From Herbaspirillum sp. ASV7 (GTDB taxonomy: Bacteria > Pseudomonadota > Gammaproteobacteria > Burkholderiales > Burkholderiaceae_D): DNA of 64,000 nucleotides. Under the pieces are notes generated by a model, which saw nothing but the letters and a program-made list of their open reading frames with translations, had not been told where the DNA came from and did no database searches. The position numbers and the translations under genes are program-made. This document shows, piece after piece, positions 8,411 to 17,087 of this stretch. The stretch is from assembly GCF_016429215.1 (NCBI RefSeq), contig NZ_JAELUH010000024.1:1-64000 (forward strand), written 5' to 3'. Within the stretch, counting starts at the first letter, position 1, and each line of letters starts with the position of its first letter.

Positions 8411-9394
8411 TCAGAAGATCGGCATGGTCTCCGGCGCGCTGTCGCGCAGGGCCTTCTTGGCCGATTCGAATTCGGGGAAGATCGATTGCACCGTGGCCCA
8501 GAAGCGCGGGCTGTGGTTCATCTCGCGCAGGTGCGCCAGCTCGTGGGCGATCACATAGTCGATCAGCGGCAGGGCGAAGTGCATCAGCCGCCAGTTCAGG
8601 CGGATGCGCGCGTCCGAGGTGCAGGAGCCCCATTGCGTGGTGGCCGAGGACAGCGCGAAGGAGCGATAGCGCACGCCCAGCTTCTCTGCATAGATCATCA
8701 GGCGCTTGCCGAACAGTTCCTCGGCGCGTGCCTGCAGCCAGCCTTGGACGCGGTCCTTCAACTGCTGCTCGCCGGCATCGGCGGGCAGGCTCACGTTCAG
8801 TTCACGGGTGACTTCATCGAGGTATACCGCCAGGCGCTGGCCGGTGCGGATGCGCAGCGTGATGTCGCTGCCCAGGTAGGGCAGGGTGGCACCGTCGCGC
8901 CATTGCATCTGCGGTTGCAGGCGCCGCGCCGAACGCTCGCGACGCTCGTTGAGCTTGGTGAGGATCCAGCGCTGCTTTTCGCGGATGGCATTGTCGATCT
9001 CGGCCAGCGTGACCCACTTGGGCGCGGTCACGCGCAAGCCTTCATCGCTGACCAGGAAACCGATGGTGCGGCGCTTGGAGCGCAACAAGGCGAAATCGAT
9101 GGTGTGCTCGCCCAGCGTGATGCGCCGCTTGCCATCGGCCGGACGGCCGCTGGGCGGCGCCAGCAGGGGCTTGACCGGTGCCGGTGGTTCGGCGATCAGC
9201 GGCGTGGGCAGTGGCGCGGCATGCACCACCGGGTTGGGCGTGACGATCAGGGGCGGTTGCACCGTGGGCGATGGCAGGGCCGGGCCCAGGTCAAGCGGCG
9301 GCGCGGGAGCCGGCGTCGGTTCGGACGCCGCAAACAAGTCCAGTTGCAGCGAGAGCTGGTCGGGATTGGTCTTGGGTTTGCGGAGCAGTATCAA
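8411..9394 (-). CDS. M48-like zinc metallopeptidase (YgjP/DUF45)
   Basis: This is a 327-residue cytoplasmic protein. The first 90 or so residues are a proline-rich low-complexity stretch. The DUF45 domain follows, with RSKRRTIGFLVSDEGLRV, TQWGSCTSDARIRLNWRLM and the zinc site HELAHLREMNHSPRFW (HExxH plus a third His). This is the YgjP/WLM-type predicted peptidase, whose physiological substrate is not established. It is the last gene of the minus-strand glyQ-glyS-gmhB-plsC run and starts 37 bp after plsC ends. The proline-rich N-terminus is longer than in E. coli YgjP. Confidence 0.88.
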   Translation of the reverse strand: MILLRKPKTNPDQLSLQLDLFAASEPTPAPAPPLDLGPALPSPTVQPPLIVTPNPVVHAAPLPTPLIAEPPAPVKPLLAPPSGRPADGKRRITLGEHTIDFALLRSKRRTIGFLVSDEGLRVTAPKWVTLAEIDNAIREKQRWILTKLNERRERSARRLQPQMQWRDGATLPYLGSDITLRIRTGQRLAVYLDEVTRELNVSLPADAGEQQLKDRVQGWLQARAEELFGKRLMIYAEKLGVRYRSFALSSATTQWGSCTSDARIRLNWRLMHFALPLIDYVIAHELAHLREMNHSPRFWATVQSIFPEFESAKKALRDSAPETMPIF

Positions 9395-9431
9395 GGCAGT
9401 CGCGGCGTCCTGTGTTGCAGTTGGCTAAGGA

Positions 9432-10235
9432 TCAAGACCCTGCAGCATCGCTGGAAGCAGCGGCTGGAGCGGCCGGCCGGGGCGCGCTGTTTTTATAGAC
9501 GTCCGGCGAAATCACGCGCATTTCGGATTCTATCCAATTTTCGACGCGCTCGTTCAACTCCTGCGCATTGAGGCCTTCCGGGGAGATCGGCTTGCCGATG
9601 GAGACGGTGATCAGGCCAGGTTTCTTCACGAAGCTGCCCTTGGGCCAGCACTCGCCGGAGTTCATGGCGACCGGTACCACCAGGGTGTTGGTTTCCACGG
9701 CCAGGCGCGAGCCGCCGGCCTTGTACTTGCCCTGGGAGCCCACTGCGGTGCGCGTGCCCTCCGGGAACATCACGATCCATTGGCCGTCGCGCAGGCGGCG
9801 ACGGCCATGCTCCAGCACCTGGGCGAAGGCGTCGCGGCCCTTCTTGCGGTCGATCGGGATCATGCGCAAGAGGCCGATGCCCCAGCCGAAGAAGGGAATG
9901 TAGGTCAGTTCCTTCTTGAACACGAACACCAGCGGACGCGGCGTGTTGATGACGTAGAAGATGGTTTCCCAGGCCGACTGGTGCTTGGAGAGCAGGATGG
10001 CCGGTGCATCCGGGAAGTTCTCGGCGCCACGGATCTCGTAGCGGATGCCGCAGATCACGCGCGCGGCCCAGATCACGAAGACGTTCCAGCGCGAGGTCCA
10101 CCAGTAGCGCTGGGCGTAAGGGAAGGGCGCCGACAACAGGCAGGCGAAGGACCAGATGACGGTGGCCACGGCCATGAGGACCATGAAGACCACCGAACGC
10201 AGGATCAGGATGAGGCGCAAAGTTCTATCTCCCAT
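9432..10235 (-). CDS. plsC: 1-acyl-sn-glycerol-3-phosphate acyltransferase
   Basis: This 267-residue inner-membrane enzyme transfers an acyl chain to lysophosphatidic acid to make phosphatidic acid. An N-terminal hydrophobic helix (about 8-38) precedes the acyltransferase domain. Motif I reads HQSAWE at 85-90, so it has HX4E where most PlsC proteins have HX4D. Motif III is FPEGTR at 157-162, and VPVAMNSGE is motif IV. It lies between gmhB (57 bp upstream) and the DUF45 gene, on the same strand. A lysophospholipid role is the simplest reading, although LPS-linked acylation is possible given gmhB next door. Confidence 0.9.
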   Translation of the reverse strand: MGDRTLRLILILRSVVFMVLMAVATVIWSFACLLSAPFPYAQRYWWTSRWNVFVIWAARVICGIRYEIRGAENFPDAPAILLSKHQSAWETIFYVINTPRPLVFVFKKELTYIPFFGWGIGLLRMIPIDRKKGRDAFAQVLEHGRRRLRDGQWIVMFPEGTRTAVGSQGKYKAGGSRLAVETNTLVVPVAMNSGECWPKGSFVKKPGLITVSIGKPISPEGLNAQELNERVENWIESEMRVISPDVYKNSAPRPAAPAAASSDAAGS

Positions 10236-10292
10236 GCCGAAGCATGTCTAGGTGTTGGATGAAGGTGGCCCGGGCAATCCGGACCGGGGCCA

Positions 10293-10850
10293 CTATACCG
10301 AAACGCCGACGGGCGATTTCAGGATGAAATCAACTACTGCCGATAAATCCGGGTAGACCAGCGTGCCCGGCGGCAGGCCGCCCTTGGCCTGGGTTTTCTC
10401 GCCCTTGCCGGTCAGTACCAGGTAGGGCGCGCAACCGGCGACATACCCGGCCTGCAGGTCGCGCAGCGAATCGCCCACCGTGGCCACGCCGCCGCGCAGG
10501 CTGATGCTGAAGCGCTTGGCGACCTCATGGAACATGCCTGGCTTGGGCTTGCGGCAGTCGCAATTGTCGTCGGCCGAGTGCGGGCAGAAGAACACCGCAT
10601 CGATATCGGCGCCGACCTGCTGGGCGGCATTGTGCATCTTCTGGTGGATGGCGTTGAGGGTCTGGATGTCGAACAGGCCACGCGCCACGCCCGACTGGTT
10701 GGTGGCCACCACCACGCGATAGCCGGCCTGGTTCAGGCGCGCAATCGCTTCCAGCGAACCCTTGATCGGGATCCACTCGTCGGGCGACTTGATGAAGGCG
10801 TCGGAATCATGGTTGATGACGCCATCGCGATCGAGAATGATCAGTTTCAT
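10293..10850 (-). CDS. gmhB: D-glycero-beta-D-manno-heptose 1,7-bisphosphate 7-phosphatase
   Basis: This 185-residue HAD-superfamily phosphatase acts in synthesis of the ADP-heptose precursor of the LPS inner core. The nucleophile motif is LDRDGVIN (D7, D9), and the second motif is ATNQSG. The GmhB zinc loop is complete (CPHSADDNCDC, three Cys and one His). GDSLRDLQAG supplies the Mg-binding Asp residues. It sits between glyS and plsC, a usual arrangement in Burkholderiales. Confidence 0.95.
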   Translation of the reverse strand: MKLIILDRDGVINHDSDAFIKSPDEWIPIKGSLEAIARLNQAGYRVVVATNQSGVARGLFDIQTLNAIHQKMHNAAQQVGADIDAVFFCPHSADDNCDCRKPKPGMFHEVAKRFSISLRGGVATVGDSLRDLQAGYVAGCAPYLVLTGKGEKTQAKGGLPPGTLVYPDLSAVVDFILKSPVGVSV

Positions 10851-10870
10851 GCCTTTTGCTTCCCTTCATG

Positions 10871-10916
10871 AACACCGCCGCGCAGGGACTGGCCCATGCG
10901 CGGCGGAGCGGTGTTG
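10871..10916. repeat. Hairpin in the glyS-gmhB intercistronic gap
   Basis: CCGCCGCGCA (10875-10884) pairs perfectly with TGCGCGGCGG (10897-10906), and flanking AACACCG and CGGTGTT extend it imperfectly. It lies in the 110-bp gap between glyS and gmhB on the minus strand and lacks a T-run. A processing or attenuation structure is possible. Confidence 0.45.
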
Positions 10917-10960
10917 CGATTGCCATCGACGTCACGGCAGCGACGGCGATGCCTGTCTTC

Positions 10961-13081
10961 TCAGGCGGCCAGCTTGGAAATGTCAGCCACCTGGTTGAGC
11001 ATGCCATGCAGCTCGGCCAGCAGGGCCTGACGGTTCTTGCGCAACTGCTCGTCCTCGGCGTTGACCATCACGTCGTTGAAGAAGGCATCGACGTTCTGGC
11101 GCAGCTGTGCCAGCGCCTTCAGCGCGCCGGCGAAGTCGCCTTGCGCATAGGCGGCCTGCACCTGCGGACGGGTGGTCTGCATGGCCGCGAACAGGCCTTG
11201 CTCGGCGGCTTCCTTGAGCAAGCCTGCCTGCACCGCACCGTGACCATCGATGGCCACGCCTTCGATCTTCTTGAGGATGTTGGTGATGCGCTTGTTGGCG
11301 GCCGCCAGGGCTTCCGCCTCGGGCAGAGCGGCGAAGGCCTGCACGGCTTGCAGGCGTTCCACCACGTTGTCCAGCACGTCCGGCTGTTGCGCCACCACGG
11401 CTTCCACTTCGTTCTGGGCAAAGCCGCGCTCGCGCAGCAGGCCGCGCAGACGGTCGTAGATGAAGGCCTGCACGTCGGCGCGCGGGTCCTTGAAGTTGGC
11501 GTTGCCGGCAAAGAGCGCCACGGCGGCCTCCAGCAGCGCCTGCAGCGACAGCGGCAGGCGCTTCTCGACCAGCATGCGCAGCACGCCCAGGGCGTGGCGA
11601 CGCAGGGCGAACGGATCCTTGTCGCCGGTCGGTTGCAGGCCGATGCCCCAGATGCCGACCAGGGTTTCCAGCTTGTCGGCCAGGGCCACGGCGGTACCGG
11701 TGGCCGTGGTGGGCAGGGCATCGCCGGCAAAGCGCGGCTGGTAGTGTTCGGAGGCGGCCAGGGCGACGTCGTCGGCTTCGCCGTCATGACGCGCATAGTA
11801 AGTCCCCATGATGCCTTGCAGCTCGGGGAACTCGCCCACCATGTCGGTGAGCAGGTCGGCCTTGGCCAGCAATGCGCCGCGTTCGGCCAGTGCCACGTCG
11901 CCACCCAGGAGACCCGCGATCTTGCCTGCCAGGGCCTGCACGCGCTCGGTGCGCTGCAGCTGGTTGCCCAGCTTGTTGTGGTAGACCACGTTGGCCAGCA
12001 GGGGGACGCGATCGGCCAGGGTTTTCTTCTTGTCCTGCTCGAAGAAGAACTTGGCATCCGACAGGCGCGGCCGCACCACGCGCTCGTTGCCGCCGATGAT
12101 GTGCTCGGGCTGGGCGGTCTCCAGGTTGGAGACGATCAGGAAACGCGAGCGCAACTTGCCGTTGGCGTCGGTCAGGGCGAAATACTTCTGGTTGGTCTGC
12201 ATGGTCAGGATCAGGCATTCCTGCGGCACGGCCAGGAATTCATCCTCGAACTTGCATTCGTAGACCACCGGCCATTCGACCAGGGCGGTCACTTCGTCCA
12301 GCAGCGCCTCGGGCATCAGCACCTGGTCGGCGCCGGCCTTGGCCAGCAGGGCGGTGCGGATCTTCTCGCGGCGTTCGGTGAAGCTGGCGACGACCTTGCC
12401 TTGCGCGGCCAGCGTCTCGACATAGGCGTCGGGCGCGGAGATCTGCAGCGCGCCGGAGGACAGGAAGCGGTGGCCCAGCGTGGTACGACCGGCATCCAGG
12501 CCCAGCGTGTTGACCGGCACCACGTCCTTGTCCAGCAGGGCTACCAGGTAGTGGGCCGGACGCACGAAGTGCACGGTCTCGCCGGCGGCGCGGCCGAACT
12601 GGCGCTGGTAGCTCATCACCTTGGGGATGGGCAGCTTGGACAGGCTCTCGTCGAGCGCCGCCTGCAAGCCCACGGCCAGGGCCGAACCCTTGGCGGTATA
12701 GGTGTAGAAGAAGCTCTCGGCCTTGCCATCCTGGGCGCGTTCGAGCTGGTCCGGGGTGATCACGGTGGCCCCGGTGGCGGCGGCCAGCGCGGCCAGTTTC
12801 TTGACCAGCGGCGCCGACGGACGGCCTTCGGCATCCAGGGCGACCGTCACCGGCAGCACCTTTTCACGGATGGACTTGTCCGGCGAGGCGGCGCGCACGC
12901 CGGTGATGGACACGGCCAGGCGACGCGGGGTCGCATAGGCGGTGGCGGCGGCACCGGCATCGAGGTAGCCGCGGCTTTGCAGGCCATTGAAAATGCCGTT
13001 GGCAAAGGCGTCGCCCAGCTTGGCCAGCGCCTTGGGAGGCAGTTCTTCGGTGACGAGTTCTACGAGGAGTGTCTGGTTCAT
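10961..13081 (-). CDS. glyS: Glycyl-tRNA synthetase beta subunit
   Basis: This is the 706-residue beta subunit of the heterotetrameric bacterial glycyl-tRNA synthetase, which binds tRNA-Gly and completes glycylation together with GlyQ. The N-terminus ([19 protein letters not shown]) and the internal segments [28 protein letters not shown] and [14 protein letters not shown] are typical. The length is close to E. coli GlyS (689). The C-terminal DALR-like anticodon-binding helix bundle covers the last 120 residues or so. It follows glyQ by 82 bp on the same strand. Confidence 0.97.
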   Translation of the reverse strand: MNQTLLVELVTEELPPKALAKLGDAFANGIFNGLQSRGYLDAGAAATAYATPRRLAVSITGVRAASPDKSIREKVLPVTVALDAEGRPSAPLVKKLAALAAATGATVITPDQLERAQDGKAESFFYTYTAKGSALAVGLQAALDESLSKLPIPKVMSYQRQFGRAAGETVHFVRPAHYLVALLDKDVVPVNTLGLDAGRTTLGHRFLSSGALQISAPDAYVETLAAQGKVVASFTERREKIRTALLAKAGADQVLMPEALLDEVTALVEWPVVYECKFEDEFLAVPQECLILTMQTNQKYFALTDANGKLRSRFLIVSNLETAQPEHIIGGNERVVRPRLSDAKFFFEQDKKKTLADRVPLLANVVYHNKLGNQLQRTERVQALAGKIAGLLGGDVALAERGALLAKADLLTDMVGEFPELQGIMGTYYARHDGEADDVALAASEHYQPRFAGDALPTTATGTAVALADKLETLVGIWGIGLQPTGDKDPFALRRHALGVLRMLVEKRLPLSLQALLEAAVALFAGNANFKDPRADVQAFIYDRLRGLLRERGFAQNEVEAVVAQQPDVLDNVVERLQAVQAFAALPEAEALAAANKRITNILKKIEGVAIDGHGAVQAGLLKEAAEQGLFAAMQTTRPQVQAAYAQGDFAGALKALAQLRQNVDAFFNDVMVNAEDEQLRKNRQALLAELHGMLNQVADISKLAA

Positions 13082-13163
13082 GTTGTCTGTCTTGCTGTCT
13101 TGCTCGGGACGCCGGCCTGCATCACTGCTGCCGGCGCCGCTTCATGTCATTGCCCTTGCCGTC

Positions 13164-14075
13164 TTAGGCGGCGACCTTGTCCTGCCCCAGCATCGGGAAG
13201 CCCAGGCGCTCGCGCGACTCGAAATAGGCTTGTGCCACGGCACGCGAGAGATTGCGGATGCGGCCGATGTAGGCAGCGCGCTCGGTGACCGAGATGGCGC
13301 CACGGGCGTCGAGCATGTTGAAGGTGTGGGCGGCCTTGAGCACCTGCTCGTAGGCCGGCAATGCCAGCGGCACTTCCATGAGACGCTTGGCTTCGGCTTC
13401 GTAGTTGGAGAACAGCGAGAAGAGGAACTCGGTGTTCGAGTACTCGAAGTTGAAGGTCGATTGTTCCACCTCGTTCTGGTGGAACACGTCGCCGTAGGTC
13501 AGGCGCTTGGTCTCGCCGTTCTCGGTCCATTCGGTCCAGACCAGGTCGTAGACGTTTTCCACCCCCTGCAGGTACATGGCCAGGCGCTCGATGCCGTAGG
13601 TGATCTCGCCCAGCACCGGCTTGCAATCCAGGCCGCCGACCTGCTGGAAGTAGGTGAACTGGGTCACTTCCATGCCGTTCAACCACACTTCCCAGCCCAG
13701 GCCCCAGGCGCCCAGGGTGGGGTTTTCCCAGTCATCCTCGACGAAGCGCACATCGTTCTGCTGCAGGTCCAGGCCCAGCGCCTGCAGCGAGCCCAGGTAC
13801 AGGTCCAGGATGTTTTCCGGTGCCGGCTTCAACACCACCTGGTACTGGTAGTAGTGCTGCATGCGGTTGGGGTTCTCGCCATAGCGGCCATCCTTGGGAC
13901 GACGCGAGGGCTGGACATAGGCAGCGCGCCACGGCTCCGGGCCGATCGCGCGCAGGAAGGTCGCGGTGTGCGAGGTGCCCGCGCCGACTTCCATGTCGTA
14001 GGGCTGCAGCAGGGCGCAGCCTTGGGCGTCCCAATATTCTTGCAACTTGAGGATGATTTGTTGAAATGTCAGCAT
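13164..14075 (-). CDS. glyQ: Glycyl-tRNA synthetase alpha subunit
   Basis: This is the 303-residue catalytic alpha subunit, the same length as in E. coli. The start ATG 14075 gives [15 protein letters not shown], the conserved N-terminus; an upstream in-frame start adds 11 unrelated residues. Class II synthetase motifs are visible: [37 protein letters not shown] and YQYQVVLKP. Two tandem hairpins lie between it and lnt (14148-14196), suggesting a separate promoter for glyQ-glyS. Confidence 0.97.
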   Translation of the reverse strand: MLTFQQIILKLQEYWDAQGCALLQPYDMEVGAGTSHTATFLRAIGPEPWRAAYVQPSRRPKDGRYGENPNRMQHYYQYQVVLKPAPENILDLYLGSLQALGLDLQQNDVRFVEDDWENPTLGAWGLGWEVWLNGMEVTQFTYFQQVGGLDCKPVLGEITYGIERLAMYLQGVENVYDLVWTEWTENGETKRLTYGDVFHQNEVEQSTFNFEYSNTEFLFSLFSNYEAEAKRLMEVPLALPAYEQVLKAAHTFNMLDARGAISVTERAAYIGRIRNLSRAVAQAYFESRERLGFPMLGQDKVAA

Positions 14076-14147
14076 CGTGTGTGGTTGCCTGGTGAACCGG
14101 CGGAGCAATTGCGAAAACCTTGGATTTTAGCGTCTTTTGGGGTGTTT

Positions 14148-14196
14148 GACCCGGTTTTGGCCGGGTCGGGGGGCCACGCCGGGAAGCCGGTGTGGC
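14148..14196. other. Two tandem hairpins between lnt and glyQ
   Basis: GACCCGG (14148-14154) pairs with CCGGGTC (14161-14167). GCCACGCCGG (14173-14182) pairs with CCGGTGTGGC (14187-14196) with one mismatch. They lie downstream of lnt on the minus strand. They may end or slow lnt transcription, or form part of a structured glyQ leader. No T-run is seen. Confidence 0.45.
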
Positions 14197-14218
14197 GCGT
14201 AGTGCTTCAGCGTCGCCG

Positions 14219-15853
14219 TCAGTGACGGATGCGGGCGGCCTTGTTGCGGCCCCAGGCCAGCAGCAGCATCAGGATGGCCAGGCCGACCACCAGCTTGTTG
14301 CCCAGCAGAATGTAGGGCGTCTGGCCGCCGTAGCCTTGCACCTGCGCGGCCAGGGTGCCGCGTGTATAGGGCGGCAATTCGCTGGTCTGGCCACCCGGCA
14401 GGATCACGGCGGTGGCGCCGGTATTGGTGGCGCGCAACATCGGCCGGCCGGTTTCCAGCGAACGCATCTGCGAGATCTGCAGGTGCTGCGGCAGGGCGAT
14501 GGAATTGCCGAACCAGGCGATATTGGACAGGTTCAGCAGCACGCTGGCCTCGGGCTGGGCGGCGCGGTAGGCATCACGCAACTGGCCGGCGATCTCTTCG
14601 CCGAACAGGTCTTCGTAGCAGATGTTGGGCAAGACCCATTGGTCCTTCACGCCGAAGGGCGATTGCACCGGCGCGCCACGGCTCATGTCGCCCAGCGGGA
14701 TGTGCATCATGTCGACGAACCAGCGGAACCCGGGTGGGATGAATTCACCGAAGGGCACCAGGTGGTGCTTGTCATAGCGATAGGGCAACAGTTCCGAGCC
14801 GACCCCGGGGCCGAAGCCCAGCACCGAGTTGGCATAGATCTGGGGGCCGTCCGAGAGCGGGATGCCCAGCGCCAGGTGACTCTGGCTGGTTTGCGCGAAG
14901 CGGGCGATGCGGGCCAGGTAGGCCGGCGGCAGTTGCTGCGGCAGCAGGGGGATGGCGGTCTCGGGTGTGGCAATCAGGTCGGCCGGCGCGGCACTGATCA
15001 TCTGCTCGTACAGGGTGAGCGTGTAGACCAGTGCGTCGTTGGAGAATTTCATTTCCTGCGGGATATTGCCTTGCAAGAGGCGCACCGTGATCGGCTGGCC
15101 TTGCGGCGCAGTCCACTGCACCTGGCGCAACACCACACCGGCGGCGCACAGCAGCGCCACCACGCACAGCGGCAGGATGATGCGCTGCCCGGTGCCGGCC
15201 ACGCCCTTGCGGCGCAGGCTCATCCACAGCAGTGCCAGGGCGCCGGCGGCCAGCGCGGCGATCCAGCCCACGCCGTAGACACCGCCGACGGCGGCAAAGC
15301 CGGCCAGGGGGCCGACGGTGTGGGCATAGCCCGATACCAGCCAGGGGAAACCGGTAAAGACCCAGCCGCGCGCCCATTCCGACAAGGCCCACAGCGCCGG
15401 CAGCATGCACAGGGCCAGCACCAGCGGTTGCGACGACCATCGCTCACGCAGCCAGCCGGCCAGCGCCGTGGCGGCACCGGCATACAGGCCCAGGTACAGG
15501 GCCAGCAAGGCTACCGCCAGCGCCGCCATCCAGGCCGGCATGCCGCCATAGTCGTGCATGCTGATATAGAGCCAGTGCACACCCGCAGCCGCCCAGCCGA
15601 AGCCGTACAGCCAGCCACGCAGGAAATGGCCGCGCACGCCATGCCGTTGCCCGGCAGGGGCGGCGATCACGCCGTGGAACAGCCAGGCCAGCGCCAGCAC
15701 CTGCAAGGGCCAGAGCTTAAAGGGTGCGAACGCGAACACATTGAGGGCGCCGACCGCAGCCGGCAGCAGCAGGCCGGTCAATGCGCCCAGGCGACTGCGC
15801 GCGGCAGTGTCCCCGCGCAGTCCGGGCAGTTCGTGTGGGGCAGGGGAGTTCAC
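14219..15853 (-). CDS. lnt: Apolipoprotein N-acyltransferase
   Basis: This is a 544-residue inner-membrane enzyme that adds the third acyl chain to lipoproteins. About seven hydrophobic helices fill residues 20-245, followed by the periplasmic nitrilase-like domain and a final helix near the C-terminus. The triad is intact: E298 (ATPETAIP), K362 (YRYDKHHLVPFGE) and C412 (PNICYEDLFGEE). It starts 27 bp after the corC stop, the conserved corC-lnt pairing. The C-terminus ends in a basic tail (WGRNKAARIRH). Confidence 0.96.
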   Translation of the reverse strand: MNSPAPHELPGLRGDTAARSRLGALTGLLLPAAVGALNVFAFAPFKLWPLQVLALAWLFHGVIAAPAGQRHGVRGHFLRGWLYGFGWAAAGVHWLYISMHDYGGMPAWMAALAVALLALYLGLYAGAATALAGWLRERWSSQPLVLALCMLPALWALSEWARGWVFTGFPWLVSGYAHTVGPLAGFAAVGGVYGVGWIAALAAGALALLWMSLRRKGVAGTGQRIILPLCVVALLCAAGVVLRQVQWTAPQGQPITVRLLQGNIPQEMKFSNDALVYTLTLYEQMISAAPADLIATPETAIPLLPQQLPPAYLARIARFAQTSQSHLALGIPLSDGPQIYANSVLGFGPGVGSELLPYRYDKHHLVPFGEFIPPGFRWFVDMMHIPLGDMSRGAPVQSPFGVKDQWVLPNICYEDLFGEEIAGQLRDAYRAAQPEASVLLNLSNIAWFGNSIALPQHLQISQMRSLETGRPMLRATNTGATAVILPGGQTSELPPYTRGTLAAQVQGYGGQTPYILLGNKLVVGLAILMLLLAWGRNKAARIRH

Positions 15854-15880
15854 GCTAGGCAGCTACGGCGAGGGAGAACA

Positions 15881-16759
15881 TCATTGCTCGTCCAGCGGCA
15901 GCGGCGGCAGCTTGGACACCAGCAGGACATGGACCTGGCGCGCATCGGCGCGCAGCACTTCGAAATGCAGGCCGTCGATATCGAATTCGTCACCCTTGCG
16001 CGGCACCCGGCCAACATGGTTGGCGACCAGGCCGCCGATGGTGTCGGCATCCTCGTCGGAAAAGTGGCTGCCGATCTCGGCGTTGAACTGCTCGATCTCG
16101 GTCAAGGCCTTGACGCGCCAGCGCGCGCCATGGGGGCCATCCTTGAGGGCCAGCACATTGTCTTCGGCTTCGTCGAAATCGTATTCGTCCTCGATGTCGC
16201 CGACGATCTGTTCCAGCACGTCCTCGATGGTGATCAGGCCGGCCACGCCGCCGTATTCATCGACCACGATGGCCATGTGATTGCGATTGGCGCGGAAGTC
16301 GCGCAGCAGCACATTGAGGCGCTTGGATTCGGGGATGAAGATGGCCGGGCGCAGCATGTCGCGCACGTCGAAGGAGTCCTCGGCGTAGTAGCGCAGCAGG
16401 TCCTTGGCCAGCAGGATGCCGACCACCTTGTCGCGCTCGCCATCCACGGCCGGGAAGCGCGAGTGCGAGGTCGACAGCACGTCCGGCATCCAGGTTTCGA
16501 TGGGCTTGGAGATATCGATGGTATCCATCTGCGAGCGCGGCACCATGATGTCGCGCACGGCCAGGTCGGAGACCTGGAACACGCCTTCGATCATCGACAG
16601 CGCGTCGGCATCGATGAGATTGCGCTCGTGTGCGTCGTGCAGCACTTCGAGCAGTTCTGCCCGGTTCTCGGGCTCGGGGGAAATCAGTGCGGTGAGTCGT
16701 TCGAACAAAGAACGATGGGGTTTAGCGTCAGATTTGACGCTACTAGGGTGATCTTGCAT
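15881..16759 (-). CDS. corC: CorC/HlyC-family CBS-domain protein
   Basis: This is a 292-residue cytoplasmic protein, the length of E. coli CorC. It has a conserved N-terminal stretch (LFERLTALISPEPENRAELL), two CBS domains at about 60-180 (VRDIMVPRSQMDTI and HMAIVVDEYGGVAGLITIED) and a CorC_HlyC transporter-associated domain at about 200-280. Linked to magnesium/cobalt efflux in enterobacteria. The start is uncertain: ATG 16759 is chosen for its family-like N-terminus, but ATG 16798 and TTG 16810 are in frame, and none has a good ribosome site. It is normally next to ybeY; here a chemoreceptor gene and a palindromic element lie between them. Confidence 0.9.
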   Translation of the reverse strand: MQDHPSSVKSDAKPHRSLFERLTALISPEPENRAELLEVLHDAHERNLIDADALSMIEGVFQVSDLAVRDIMVPRSQMDTIDISKPIETWMPDVLSTSHSRFPAVDGERDKVVGILLAKDLLRYYAEDSFDVRDMLRPAIFIPESKRLNVLLRDFRANRNHMAIVVDEYGGVAGLITIEDVLEQIVGDIEDEYDFDEAEDNVLALKDGPHGARWRVKALTEIEQFNAEIGSHFSDEDADTIGGLVANHVGRVPRKGDEFDIDGLHFEVLRADARQVHVLLVSKLPPLPLDEQ

Positions 16760-16903
16760 GGCGTTAGGCGCGAGCCCGACGTAGTTTCGAAGAGCCATAG
16801 GATACAACAATTATGTGACAAGTCCACTAAAGGCAGCCCGTGCGACACCCCCCTCCAGGTCAATTGACGTCGCATTTTCCGGCAGGAAATCCGCGACGAA
16901 ACG

Positions 16904-16930
16904 AAAAAAGCCGGCATCAGCGATGCCGGC
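16904..16930 (-). terminator. Terminator downstream of the chemoreceptor gene
   Basis: GCCGGCATC (16910-16918) pairs with GATGCCGGC (16922-16930) around AGC. The six A residues at 16904-16909 are the T-run on the minus strand. It lies in the 328-bp gap between mcp and corC. The rest of that gap holds two ACTGCCACAAC copies, 13 bp apart (16998-17021), and no credible gene. Confidence 0.8.
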
Positions 16931-17087
16931 AAGAACTTCCTCAGGGATGTCAAACAATTACAAATCGATACGACTGCTTCTACTACGTGCTACATGAACT
17001 GCCACAACGTACTGCCACAACATGTTGCCACTGCTCACTGCAACTACTCTGTGACGACTCCTTATCCTGCCTGGCCTGGCCTGGCGT

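Noticed and set aside
10856-13288. 810-codon plus-strand ORF opposite glyS
   Set aside because: It is the antisense shadow of glyS, rich in Gly, Gln and His from GC-skewed codon complements. GlyS is unmistakable on the other strand.
13995-14218. T-box riboswitch for glyQS
   Set aside because: No T-box sequence or antiterminator is visible. T-boxes are not expected in betaproteobacteria.
14192-16867. 891-codon plus-strand ORF opposite lnt and corC
   Set aside because: It is a shadow; Lnt and CorC motifs are complete on the minus strand.
16998-17034. CRISPR-like short repeats (ACTGCCACAAC twice)
   Set aside because: There are only two copies 13 bp apart with no spacers or cas genes. No CRISPR array is present in the window.
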